From: Crotalaria pallida
Lineage: Eukaryota; Streptophyta; Magnoliopsida; Fabales; Fabaceae
Direction of reading: 5' to 3'
Assembly: GCA_037953625.1 (NCBI GenBank)
Contig: CM075651.1
Coordinates: 103,789,001 to 103,853,000, forward strand
DNA length: 64,000 nt
Position numbers and translations under genes: made by a program. Positions 35,773-47,091 of this stretch are shown here, piece by piece. The first letter of the stretch is position 1; every line of letters starts with the position of its first letter. The notes beneath the pieces are model-generated. The model saw only the letters and a program-made list of their open reading frames with translations, was not told the origin of the DNA and did no database searches.

Positions 35773-37433
35773 AGCATGAGTCCTTGGAGGTTCTAACAAG
35801 TGTAGAATGGTTAAGAGAGTATTCTAAAGGCTTATAATGGTCTAGGAATGTGTATTAGGACTTATAATAACCATTAGAATGATCCTAAACATTGCATGGT
35901 ACCCCAAGGGACGTAGAGGGTGTAGCATGAGTCCTTGGAGTTTCTAACAAGTGTAGAATGGTTAAGAAAGTATTCTAAAGGCTTAGAATGTTCTAGGAAT
36001 GTGTATTTGTACTTATAATAACCATTAGAATGATCCTAAACATTGCATGGTACCCCAAGAGACGTAGAGGGTGTAGCATGAGTCCTTGGAGATTCTAACA
36101 AGTGTAGAATGGTCAAGAGAGTATTCTAAAGGCTTAGAATGGTCTAGGAATGTGTATTAGGACTTATAAGAACCATTATAATGATCCTAAACAATGCTTG
36201 AGTCCTCAAGGGACGTAGAGGGTCTAGCATGAGTCCTTGGAGGTTCTAACAAGTGTAGAATGGTTAAGAGAGTATTCTAAAGGCTTATAATGGTCTAGGA
36301 ATGTGTATTAGGACTTATAAGAACCATTAGAATGATCCTAAACAATGCTTGAGTCCCCAAGGGACGTAGAGGGTCTAGCATGAGTCCTTGGAGGTTCTAA
36401 CAAGTGTAGAATGGTTAAGAGAGTATTCTAAAGGCTTAGAATGGTCTAGGAATGTGTATTAGGACCTATAAGAACAATTAGAAAGATCCTAAACAATGCT
36501 TGAGTCCCCAAGGGACGTAGAGGGTGTAGCTTGAGTCCTTGGAGGTTCTAACAAGTGTAGAATGGTTAAGAAAGTATTCTAAAGGCTTAGAATGTTCTAG
36601 GAATGTGTATTTGTACTTATAATAACCATTAGAATGATCCTAAACATTGCATGGTACCCCAAGGGACGTAGAGGGTGTAGCATGAGTCCTTGGAGATTCT
36701 AACAAGTGTAGAATGGTTAAGAGAGTATTCTAAAGGCTTAGAATGGTCTAGGAATGTGTATTAGGACTTATAAGAACCATTAGAATGATCCTAAACAATG
36801 CTTGAGTCCTCAAGGGACGTAGAGGGTCTAGCATGAGTCCTTGGAGTTTCTAACAAGTGTAGAATGGTTAAGAGAGTATTCTAAAGGCTTATAATGGTCT
36901 AGGAATGTGTATTAGGACTTATAATAACCATTAGAATGATCCTAAACATTGCATGGTACCCCAAGGGACGTAGAGGGTGTAGCATGAGTCCTTGGAGTTT
37001 CTAACAAGTGTAGAATGGTTAAGAAAGTATTCTAAAGGCTTAGAATGGTCTAGGAATGTGTATTAGGACTTATAAGAACCATTAGAATGATCCTAAACAA
37101 TGCTTGAGTCCCAAAGGGGCGTAGAGGGTCTAGCATGAATCCTTGGAGGTTCTAACAAGTGTAGAATGGTTAAGAGAGTATTCTAAAGGCTTATAATGGT
37201 CTAGGAATGTGTATTAGGACCTATAAGAACAATTAGAAAGATCCTAAACAATGCTTGAGTCCCCAAGGGACGTAGAGGGTGTAGCATGAGTCCTTGGAGG
37301 TTCTAAAAAGTGTAGAATGGTTAAGAAAGTATTCTAAAGGCTTAGAATGTTCTAGGAATGTGTATTTGTACTTATAATAACCATTAGAATGATCCTAAAC
37401 ATTGCATGGTACCCCAAGGGACGTAGAGGGTGT
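35773..37433 (+). repeat. Mixed satellite stretch
   Basis: P, B, C and D copies with a third agcttgag C at 36528 (seven monomers after 35471), caagagacg (about 36056), ggtcaagag (about 36112), and accattataatg (about 36173). Another copy has gtcccaaagg (about 37110) followed by gcatgaatcc. No clear repeating order within the stretch. Confidence 0.6.
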
Positions 37434-40400
37434 AGCATGAGTCCTTGGAGATTCTAACAAGTGTAGAATGGTTAAGAGAGTATTCTAAAGGCTTAGAATG
37501 GTCTAGGAATGTGTATTAGGACTTATAAGAACCATTAGAATGATCCTAAACAATGCTTGAGTCCCCAAGGGACGTAGATGGTCTAACATGAGTCCTTGGA
37601 GGTTCTAACAAGTGTAGAATGGTTAAGAGAGTATTCTAAAGGCTTATAATGGTCTAGGAATGTGTATTAGGACTTATAATAACCATTAGAATGATCCTAA
37701 ACATTGCATGGTACCCCAAGGGACGTAGAGGGTGTAGCATGAGTCCTTGGAGTTTCTAACAAGTGTAGAATGGTTAAGAAAGTATTCTAAAGGCTTAGAA
37801 TGTTTTAGGAATGTGTACTTATAATAACCATTAAAATGATCCTAAACATTGCATGGTACCCCAAGGGACGTAGAGGGTGTAGCATGAGTCCTTGGAGATT
37901 CTAACAAGTGTAGAATGGTTAAGAGAGTATTCTAAAGGCTTAGAATGGTCTAGGAATGTGTATTAGGACTTATAAGAACCATTAGAATGATCCTAAACAA
38001 TGCTTGAGTCCCCAAGGGGCGTAGAGGGTCTAGCATGAGTCCTTGGAGGTTCTAACAAGTGTAGAATGGTTAAGAGAGTATTCTAAAGGCTTATAATGGT
38101 CTAGGAATGTGTATTAGGACTTATAATAACCATTAGAATGATCCTAAACAATGCTTGAGTCCCCAAGGGACGTAGAGGGTCTAGCATGAGTCCTTGGAGG
38201 TTCTAACAAGTGTAGAATGGTTAAGAAAGTATTCTAAAGGCTTAGAATGTTCTAGGAATGTGTATTTGTACTTATAATAACCATTAGAATGATCCTAAAC
38301 ATTGCATGGTACCCCAAGGGACGTAGAGGGTGTAGCATGAGTCCTTGGAGATTCTAACAAGTGTAGAATGGTTAAGAGAGTATTCTAAAGGCTTAGAATG
38401 GTCTAGGAATGTGTATTAGGACTTATAAGAACCATTAGAATGATCCTAAACAATGCTTGAGTCCCCAAGGGACGTAGATGGTCTAGCATGAGTCCTTGGA
38501 CGTTCTAACAAGTGTAGAATGGTCAAGAGAGTATTCTAAAGGCTTATAATGGTCTAGGAATGTGTATTAGGACTTATAATAACCATTAGAATGATCCTAA
38601 ACATTGCATGGTACCCCAAGGGACGTAGAGGGTGTAGCATGAGTCCTTGGAGTTTCTAACAAGTGTAGAATGGTTAAGAAAGTATTCCAAAGGCTTCGAA
38701 TGTTCTAGGAATGTGTATTTGTACTTATAATAACCATTAGAATGATCCTAAACATTGCATGGTACCCCAAGGGACGTAGAGGGTGTAGCATGAGTCCTTG
38801 GAGATTCTAACAAGTGTAGAATGGTTAAGAGAGTATTCTAAAGGCTTAGAATGGTCTAGGAATGTGTATTAGGACTTATAAGAACCATTATAATGATCCT
38901 AAACAATGCTTGAGTCCTCAAGGGACGTAGAGGGTCTAGCATGAGTCCTTGGAGGTTCTAACAAGTGTAGAATGGTTAAGAGAGTATTCTAAAGGCTTAT
39001 AATGGTCTAGGAATGTGTATTAGGACTTATAAGAACCATTAGAATGATCCTAAACAATGCTTGAGTCCCCAAGGGACGTAGAGGGTCTAGCATGAGTCCT
39101 TGGAGGTTCTAACAAGTGTAGAATGGTTAAGAGAGTATTCTAAAGGCTTAGAATGGTCTAGGAATGTGTATTAGGACCTATAAGAACAATTAGAAAGATC
39201 CTAAACAATGCTTGAGTCCCCAAGGGACGTAGAGGGTGTAGCATGAGTCCTTGGAGGTTCTAACAAGTGTAGAATGGTTAAGAAAGTATTCTAAAGGCTT
39301 AGAATGTTCTAGGAATGTGTATTTGTACTTATAATAACCATTAGAATGATCCTAAACATTGCATGGTATCCCAAGGGACGTAGAGGGTGTAGCATGAGTC
39401 CTTGGAGATTCTAACAAGTGTAGAATGGTTAAGAGAGTATTCTAAAGGCTTAGAATGGTCTAGGAATGTGTATTAGGACTTATAAGAACCATTAGAATGA
39501 TCCTAAACAATGCTTGAGTCCCCAAGGGGCGTAGAGGGTCTAGCATGAGTCCTTGGAGGTTCTAACAAGTGTAGAATGGTTAAGAGAGTATTCTAAAGGC
39601 TTATAATGGTCTAGGAATGTGTATTAGGACCTATAAGAACAATTAGAAAGATCCTAAACAATGCTTGAGTCCCCAAGGGACGTAGAGGGTGTAGCATGAG
39701 TCCTTGGAGGTTCTAACAAGTGTAGAATGGTTAAGAAAGTATTCTAGAGGCTTAGAATGTTCTAGGAATGTGTATTTGTACTTATAATAACCATTAGAAT
39801 GATCCTAAACATTGCATGGTACCCCAAGGGACGTAGAGGGTGTAGCATGAGTCCTTGGAGATTCTAACAAGTGTAGAATGGTTAAGAGAGTATTCTAAAG
39901 GCTTATAATGGTCTAGGAATGTGTATTAGGACTTATAAGAACCATTAGAATGATCCTAAACAATGCTTGAGTCCCCAAGGGGCGTAGAGGGTCTAGCATG
40001 AGTCCTTGGAGGTTCTAACAAGTGTAGAATGGTTAAGAGAGTATTCTAAAGGCTTATAATGGTCTAGGAATGTGTATTAGGACCTATAAGAACAATTAGA
40101 AAGATCCTAAACAATGCTTGAGTCCCCAAGGGACGTAGAGGGTGTAGCATGAGTCCTTGGAGGTTCTAACAAGTGTAGAATGGTTAAGAAAGTATTCTAA
40201 AGGCTTAGAATGTTTTAGGAATGTGTATTTGTACTTATAATAACCATTAAAATGATCCTAAACATTGCATGGTACCCCAAGGGACGTAGAGGGTATAGCA
40301 TGAGTCCTTGGAGATTCTAACAAGTGTAGAATGGTTAAGAGAGTATTCTAAAGGCTTAGAATGGTCTAGGAATGTGTATTAGGACTTATAAGAACCATTA

Positions 40401-41957
40401 GAATGATCCTAAACAATGCTTGAGTCCTCAAGGGACGTAGAGGGTTTAGCATGAGTCCTTGGAGGTTCTAAAAAGTGTAGAATGGTTAAGAAAGTATTCT
40501 AAAGGCTTAGAATGTTCTAGGAATGTGTATTTGTACTTATAATAACCATTAGAATGATCCTAAACATTGCATGGTACCCCAAGGGACGTAGAGGGTGTAG
40601 CATGAGTCCTTGGAGATTCTAACAAGTGTAGAATGGTTAAGAGAGTATTCTAAAGGCTTAGAATGGTCTAGGAATGTGTATTAGGACTTATAAGAACCAT
40701 TAGAATGATCCTAAACAATGCTTGAGTCCCCAAGGGACGTAGAGGGTCTAGCATGAGTCCTTGGAGGTTCTAACAAGTGTAGAATGGTTAAGAGAGTATT
40801 CTAAAGGCTTATAATGGTCTAGGAATGTGTATTAGGACTTATAAGAACCATTAGAATGATCCTAAACAATGCTTGAGTCCCCAAGGGACGTAGAGGGTCT
40901 AGCATGAGTCCTTGGAGGTTCTAACAAGTGTAGATTGGTTAAGAGAGTATTCTAAAGGCTTAGAATGTTCTAGGAATGTGTATTTGTACTTATAATAACC
41001 ATTAGAATGATCCTAAACATTGCATGGTACCCCAAGGGACGTAGAGGGTGTAGCATGAGTCCTTGGAGATTCTAACAAGTGTAGAATGGTTAAGAGAGTA
41101 TTCTAAAGGCTTAGAATGGTCTAGGAATGTGTATTAGGACTTATAAGAACCATTATAATGATCCTAAACAATGCTTGAGTCCTCAAGGGACGTAGAGGGT
41201 CTAGCATGAGTCCGTGGAGGTTCTAACAAGTGTAGAATGGTTAAAAGAGTATTCTAAAGGCTTATAATGGTCTAGGAATGTGTATTAGGACTAATAAGAA
41301 CCATTAGAATGATCCTAAACAATGCTTGAGTCCCCAAGGGACGTAGAGGGTCTAGCATGAGTCCTTGGAGGTTCTAACAAGTGTAGAATGGTTAAGAGAG
41401 TATTCTAAAGGCTTAGAATGGTCTAGGAATGTGTATTAGGACCTATAAGAACAATTAGAAAGATCCTAAACAATGCTTGAGTCCCCAAGGGACGTAGAGG
41501 GTGTAGCATGAGTCCTTGGAGGTTCTAACAAGTGTAGAATGGTTAAGAAAGTATTCTAAAGGATTAGAATGTTCTAGGAATGTGTATTTGTACTTATAAT
41601 AACCATTAGAATGATCCTAAACATTGCATGGTACCCCAAGGGACGTAGAGGGTGTAGCATGAGTCCTTGGAGATTCTAACAAGTGTAGAATGGTTAAGAA
41701 AGTATTCTAAAGGCTTAGAATGGTCTAGGAATGTGTATTAGGACTTATAAGAACCATTAGAATGATCCTAAACAATGCTTGAGTCCCCAAGGGACGTAGA
41801 GGGTCTAGCATGAGTCCTTGGAGGTTCTAACAAGTGTAGAATGGTTAAGAGAGTATTCTAAAGGCTTAGAATGGTCTAGGAATGTGTATTAGGACTTATA
41901 AGAACCATTAGAATGATCCTAAACAATGCTTGAGTCCCCAAGGGACGTAGAGGGTGT
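37434..41957 (+). repeat. Mixed stretch opening with third deletion-tagged copy
   Basis: The first four monomers (P, D, the 145-bp C at 37736-37880, P with ggcgtag) match 34722-35319 at an offset of 2712 bp. After that the order is irregular. Recurrent marks are accattataatg (about 38886 and 41152), gtcctcaag next to it, and cttataatgg B copies. Private changes include ggacgttc (38500), tattccaaaggcttcgaa (about 38686), ctagagg (about 39745), gtagattgg (about 40931) and tccgtgg (about 41211). Confidence 0.6.
39089..39239 (+). repeat. Representative B-form monomer
   Basis: Form B differs from P at about three linked positions: t90 to c (gacct), c100 to a (gaacaatt) and t108 to a (agaaagatcc). 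It keeps the gcttgagtcccc tail. It is followed by gggtgt rather than gggtct in nearly all copies, and the next monomer is usually a C form, so B acts as a punctuation unit inside the higher-order repeats. Sub-variants have gtgttct in place of gtattct (8-mer HOR), aacaaatag (10.3-13.9 kb), gagtattagg (45.6-59.9 kb) or end in gatgtagcgg (52-59.6 kb). Confidence 0.88.
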
Positions 41958-43769
41958 AGCATGAGTCCTTGGAGGTTCTAACAAGTGTAGAATGGTTAAG
42001 AAAGTATTCTAAAGGCTTAGAATGGTCTAGGAATGTGTATTAGGACTTATAAGAACCATTAGAATGATCCTAAACAATGCTTGAGTCCCCAAGGGACGTA
42101 GAGGGTCTAGCATGAGTCCTTGGAGGTTCTAACAAGTGTAGAATGGTTAAGAGAGTATTCTAAAGGCTTATAATGGTCTAGGAATGTGTATTAGGACTTA
42201 TAATAACCATTAGAATGATCCTAAACATTGCATGGTACCCCAAGGGACGTAGAGGGTGTAGCACGAGTCCTTGGAGTTTCTAACAAGTGTAGAATGGTTA
42301 AGAAAGTATTCTAAAGGATTAGAATGTTCTAGGAATGTGTATTTGTACTTATAATAACCATTAGAATGATCCTAAACATTGCATGGTACCCCAAGGGACG
42401 TAGAGGGTGTAGCATGAGTCCTTGGAGATTCTAACAAGTGTAGAATGGTTAAGAGAGTATTCTAAAGGCTTAGAATGGTCTAGGAATGTGTATTAGGACT
42501 TATAAGAACCATTAGAATGATCCTAAACAATGCTTGAGTCCCCAAGGGACGTAGAGGGTCTAACATGAGTCCTTGGAGGTTCTAACAAGTGTAGAATGGT
42601 TAAGAGAGTATTCTAAAGGCTTATAATGGTCTAGGAATGTGTATTAGGACTTATAATAACCATTAGAATGATCCTAAACATTGCATGGTACCCCAACGGA
42701 CGTAGAGGGTGTAGCATGAGTCCTTGGAGTTTCTAACAAGTGTAGAATGGTTAAGAGAGTATTCTAAAGGCTTAGAATGGTCTAGGAATGTGTATTAGGA
42801 CTTATAAGAACCATTAGAATTATCCTAAACAATGCTTGAGTCCCCAAGGGATGTAGAGGGTCTAGCATGAGTCCTTGGAGGTTTTAACAAGTGTAGAATG
42901 GTTAAGAGAGTATTCTAAAGGCTTAGAATGGTCTAGGAATGTGTATTAGGACTTATAAGAACCATTAGAATGATCCTAAACAATGCTTGAGTCTCCAAGG
43001 GACGTAGAGGGTCTAGCATGAGTCCTTGGAGGTTCTAACAAGTGTAGAATGGTTAAGAGAGTATTCTAAAGGCTTAGAATGGTCTAGGAATGTGTATTAG
43101 GACCTATAAGAACAATTAGAAAGATCCTAAACAATGCTTGAGTCCCCAAGGGACGTAGAGGGTGTAGCATGAGTCCTTGGAGGTTCTAACAAGTGTAGAA
43201 TAGTTAAGAAAGTATTCTAAAGGCTTAGAATGTTCTAGGAATGTGTATTTGTACTTATAATAACCATTAAAATGATCCTAAACATTGCATGGTACCCCAA
43301 GGGACGTAGAGGGTGTAGCATGAGTCCTTGGAGATTCTAACAAGTGTAGAATGGTTAAGAGAGTATTCTAAAGGCTTAGAATGGTCTAGGAATGTGTATT
43401 AGGACTTATAATAACCATTAGAATGATCCTAAACATTGCATGGTACCCCAAGGGACGTAGAGGGTGTAGCATGAGTCCTTGGAGATTCTAACAAGTGTAG
43501 AATGGTTAAGAGAGTATTCTAAAGGCTTAGAATGGTCTAGGAATGTGTATTAGGACTTATAAGAACCATTAGAATGATCCTAAACAATGCTTGAGTCCCC
43601 AAGGGACGTAGAGGGTCTAGCATGAGTCCTTGGAGGTTCTAACAAGTGTAGAATGGTTAAGAGAGTATTCTAAAGGCTTAGAATGGTCTAGGAATGTGTA
43701 TTAGGACTTATAAGAACCATTAGAATGATCCTAAACAATGCTTGAGTCCCCAAGGGACGTAGAGGGTGT
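41958..43769 (+). repeat. 12-monomer unit, first nine copied at 50413-51771
   Basis: Order P (aagaaag), D, C (gtagcacgag, aggattag), P, D (ctaacatg), P (aattatcc, ends ggatgtag), P (gttttaac, gtctcc), B, C, D-like, P, P. The gcacgag mark at 42261 recurs at 44073 (1812 bp), 44828 and 50716. The first nine monomers match 50413-51771 at an offset of 8455 bp (56 monomers minus the 1-bp loss near 49020). Confidence 0.77.
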
Positions 43770-45279
43770 AGCATGAGTCCTTGGAGGTTCTAACAAGTGT
43801 AGAATGGTTAAGAAAGTATTCTAAAGGCTTAGAATGGTCTAGGAATGTGTATTAGGACTTATAAGAACCATTAGAATGATCCTAAACAATGCTTGAGTCC
43901 CCAAGGGACGTAGAGGGTCTAGCATGAGTCCTTGGAGGTTCTAACAAGTGTAGAATGGTTAAGAGAGTATTCTAAAGGCTTATAATGGTCTAGGAATGTG
44001 TATTAGGACTTATAATAACCATTAGAATGATCCTAAACATTGCATGGTACCCCAAGGGACGTAGAGGGTGTAGCACGAGTCCTTGGAGTTTCTAACAAGT
44101 GTAGAATGGTTAAGAAAGTATTCTAAAGGATTAGAATGTTCTAGGAATGTGTATTTGTACTTATAATAACCATTAGAATGATCCTAAACATTGCATGGTA
44201 CCCCAAGGGACGTAGAGGGTGTAGCATGAGTCCTTGGAGATTCTAACAAGTGTAGAATGGTTAAGAGAGTATTCTAAAGGCTTAGAATGGTCTAGGAATG
44301 TGTATTAGGACTTATAAGAACCATTAGAATGATCCTAAACAATGCTTGAGTCCCCAAGGGACGTAGAGGGTCTAACATGAGTCCTTGGAGGTTCTAACAA
44401 GTGTAGAATGGTTAAGAGAGTATTCTAAAGGCTTATAATGGTCTAGGAATGTGTATTAGGACTTATAATAACCATTAGAATGATCCTAAACATTGCTTGA
44501 GTCCCCAAGGGACGTAGAGGGTGTAGCATGAGTCCTTGGAGGTTCTAACAAGTGTAGAATGGTTAAGAAAGTATTCTAAAGGCTTAGAATGGTCTAGGAA
44601 TGTGTATTAGGACTTATAAGAACCATTAGAATGATCCTAAACAATGCTTGAGTCCCCAAGGGACGTAGAGGGTCTAGCATGAGTCCTTGGAGGTTCTAAC
44701 AAGTGTAGAATGGTTAAGAGAGTATTCTAAAGGCTTATAATGGTCTAGGAATGTGTATTAGGACTTATAATAACCATTAGAATGATCCTAAACATTGCAT
44801 GGTACCCCAAGGGACGTAGAGGGTGTAGCACGAGTCCTTGGAGTTTCTAACAAGTGTAGAATGGTTAAGAAAGTATTCTAAAGGATTAGAATGTTCTAGG
44901 AATGTGTATTTGTACTTATAATAACCATTGGAATGATCCTAAACATTGCATGGTACCCCAAGGGACGTAGAGGGTGTAGCATGAGTCCTTGGAGATTCTA
45001 ACAAGTGTAGAATGGTTAAGAGAGTATTCTAAAGGCTTAGAATGGTCTAGGAATGTGTATTAGGACTTATAAGAACCATTAGAATGATCCTAAACAATGC
45101 TTGAGTCCCCAAGGGACGTAGAGGGTCTAACATGAGTCCTTGGAGGTTCTAACAAGTGTAGAATGGTTAAGAGAGTATTCTAAAGGCTTATAATGGTCTA
45201 GGAATGTGTATTAGGACTTATAATAACCATTAGAATGATCCTAAACATTGCATGGTACCCCAAGGGACGTAGAGGGTGT
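43770..45279 (+). repeat. 5-monomer tandem pair (2 x 755 bp)
   Basis: P (aagaaag), D, C (gcacgag), P, D (ctaacatg) at 43770-44524 and again at 44525-45279. The last monomer of the first copy (44374-44524) ends aacattgcttgag, a D-to-P join between positions 120 and 124. That places the exchange that removed the rest of the 12-monomer unit. Confidence 0.8.
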
Positions 45280-46940
45280 AGCATGAGTCCTTGGAGTTTC
45301 TAACAACTGTAGAATGGTTAAGAGAGTATTCTAAAGGCTTAGAATGGTCTAGGAATGTGTATTAGGACTTATAAGAACCATTAGAATTATCCTAAACAAT
45401 GCTTGAGTCCCCAAGGGATGTAGAGGGTGTAGCATGAGTCCTTGGAGGTTCTAACAAGTGTAGAATGGTTAAGAAAGTATTCTAAAGGCTTAGAATGTTC
45501 TAGGAATGTGTATTTGTACTTATAAGAACCATTAGAATGATCCTAAACAATGCTTGAGTCCCCAAGGGACGTAGAGGGTCTAGCATGAGTCCTTGGAGGT
45601 TCTAACAAGTGTAGAATGGTTAAGAGAGTATTCTAAAGGCTTAGAATGGTCTAGGAATGAGTATTAGGACCTATAAGAACAATTAGAAAGATCCTAAACA
45701 ATGCTTGAGTCCCCAAGGGACGTAGAGGGTGTAGCATGAGTCCTTGGAGGTTCTAACAAGTGTAGAATGGTTAAGAAAGTATTCTAAAGGCTTAGAATGT
45801 TCTAGGAATGTGTATTTGTACTTATAATAACCATTAAAATGATCCTAAACATTGCATGGTACCCCAAGGGACGTAGAGGGTGTAGCATGAGTCCTTGGAG
45901 ATTCTAACAAGTGTAGAATGGTTAAGAGAGTATTCTAAAGGCTTAGAATGGTCTAGGAATGTGTATTAGGACTTATAAGAACCATTAGAATGATCCTAAA
46001 CAATGCTTGAGTCCCCAAGGGACGTAGAGGGTCTAACATGAGTCCTTGGAGGTTCTAACAAGTGTAGAATGGTTAAGAGAGTATTCTAAAGGCTTATAAT
46101 GGTCTAGGAATGTGTATTAGGACTTATAATAACCATTAGAATGATCCTAAACATTGCATGGTACCCCAAGGGACGTAGAGGGTGTAGCATGAGTCCTTGG
46201 AGTTTCTAACAAGTGTAGAATGGTTAAGAGAGTATTCTAAAGGCTTAGAATGGTCTAGGAATGTGTATTAGGACTTATAAGAACCATTAGAATTATCCTA
46301 AACAATGCTTGAGTCCCCAAGGGATGTAGAGGGTGTAGCATGAGTCCTTGGAGGTTCTAACAAGTGTAGAATGGTTAAGAAAGTATTCTAAAGGCTTAGA
46401 ATGTTCTAGGAATGTGTATTTGTACTTATAAGAACCATTAGAATGATCCTAAACAATGCTTGAGTCCCCAAGGGACGTAGAGGGTCTAGCATGAGTCCTT
46501 GGAGGTTCTAACAAGTGTAGAATGGTTAAGAGAGTATTCTAAAGGCTTAGAATGGTCTAGGAATGAGTATTAGGACCTATAAGAACAATTAGAAAGATCC
46601 TAAACAATGCTTGAGTCCCCAAGGGACGTAGAGGGTGTAGCATGAGTCCTTGGAGGTTCTAACAAGTGTAGAATGGTTAAGAAAGTATTCTAAAGGCTTA
46701 GAATGTTCTAGAAATGTGTATTTGTACTTATAATAACCATTAAAATGATCCTAAACATTGCATGGTACCCCAAGGGACGTAGAGGGTGTAGCATGAGTCC
46801 TTGGAGATTCTAACAAGTGTAGAATGGTTAAGAGAGTATTCTAAAGGCTTAGAATGGTCTAGGAATGTGTATTAGGACTTATAAGAACCATTAGAATGAT
46901 CCTAAACAATGCTTGAGTCCCCAAGGGACGTAGAGGGTCT
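45129..46940 (+). repeat. 6-monomer tandem pair (2 x 906 bp) with chimeric monomer
   Basis: D (ctaacatg), P (aattatcc, ggatgtag), C/P chimera, B (gagtattagg), C, P (ggagatt), at 45129-46034 and 46035-46940. The gagtattagg marks lie at 45659 and 46565, 906 bp apart. The chimeric monomers (45431-45581 and 46337-46487) have the C bases aagaaag, gaatgttct and atttgtac and then the P bases taagaacc and gcttgagtcc. The second copy carries ttctagaaatg in its C monomer (46701), the first ttctaggaatg. Confidence 0.82.
46701..46713 (+). other. Heat-shock-element-like motif in variant C monomers
   Basis: GAAtgTTCtaGAA fits the three-unit nGAAnnTTCnnGAAn consensus known for heat-shock factor binding. 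It arises from one g-to-a change in the usual gaatgttctagga of C monomers, which already has two of three units. The perfect form occurs at 46701, 52589, 54703, 56364, 57270, 59082, 59988, 60743 and 61517 (13 bp each). The same change creates TCTAGA (XbaI). Binding or heat response is not shown by the sequence, and a 9-base match inside an amplified repeat can be chance followed by copying. Confidence 0.4.
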
Positions 46941-47091
46941 AGCATGAGTCCTTGGAGGTTCTAACAAGTGTAGAATGGTTAAGAGAGTATTCTAAAGGCT
47001 TAGAATGGTCTAGGAATGTGTATTAGGACTTATAAGAACCATTAGAATGATCCTAAACAATGCTTGAGTCCCCAAGGGACGTAGAGGGTCT
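46941..47091 (+). repeat. Representative P-form monomer
   Basis: This copy matches what I take as the array consensus. Diagnostic bases of form P, counted from the a of agcatgag, are g45 (aagagag), g68 (gaatggtct), a85 and g87 (attagga), g96 (taagaacc) and the tail gcttgagtcccc at 122-133. P monomers usually end in gggtct. The monomer can be cut into five pieces of 29-31 bp (2-32, 33-62, 63-92, 93-121, 122-152). Pieces 1 and 5 both begin gcNtgagtcc, and pieces 2 and 3 both begin gaatggt and end ctta, so it may descend from a shorter repeat. Variants of P carry ggagatt or ggagttt instead of ggaggtt at 14-20. Confidence 0.9.
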
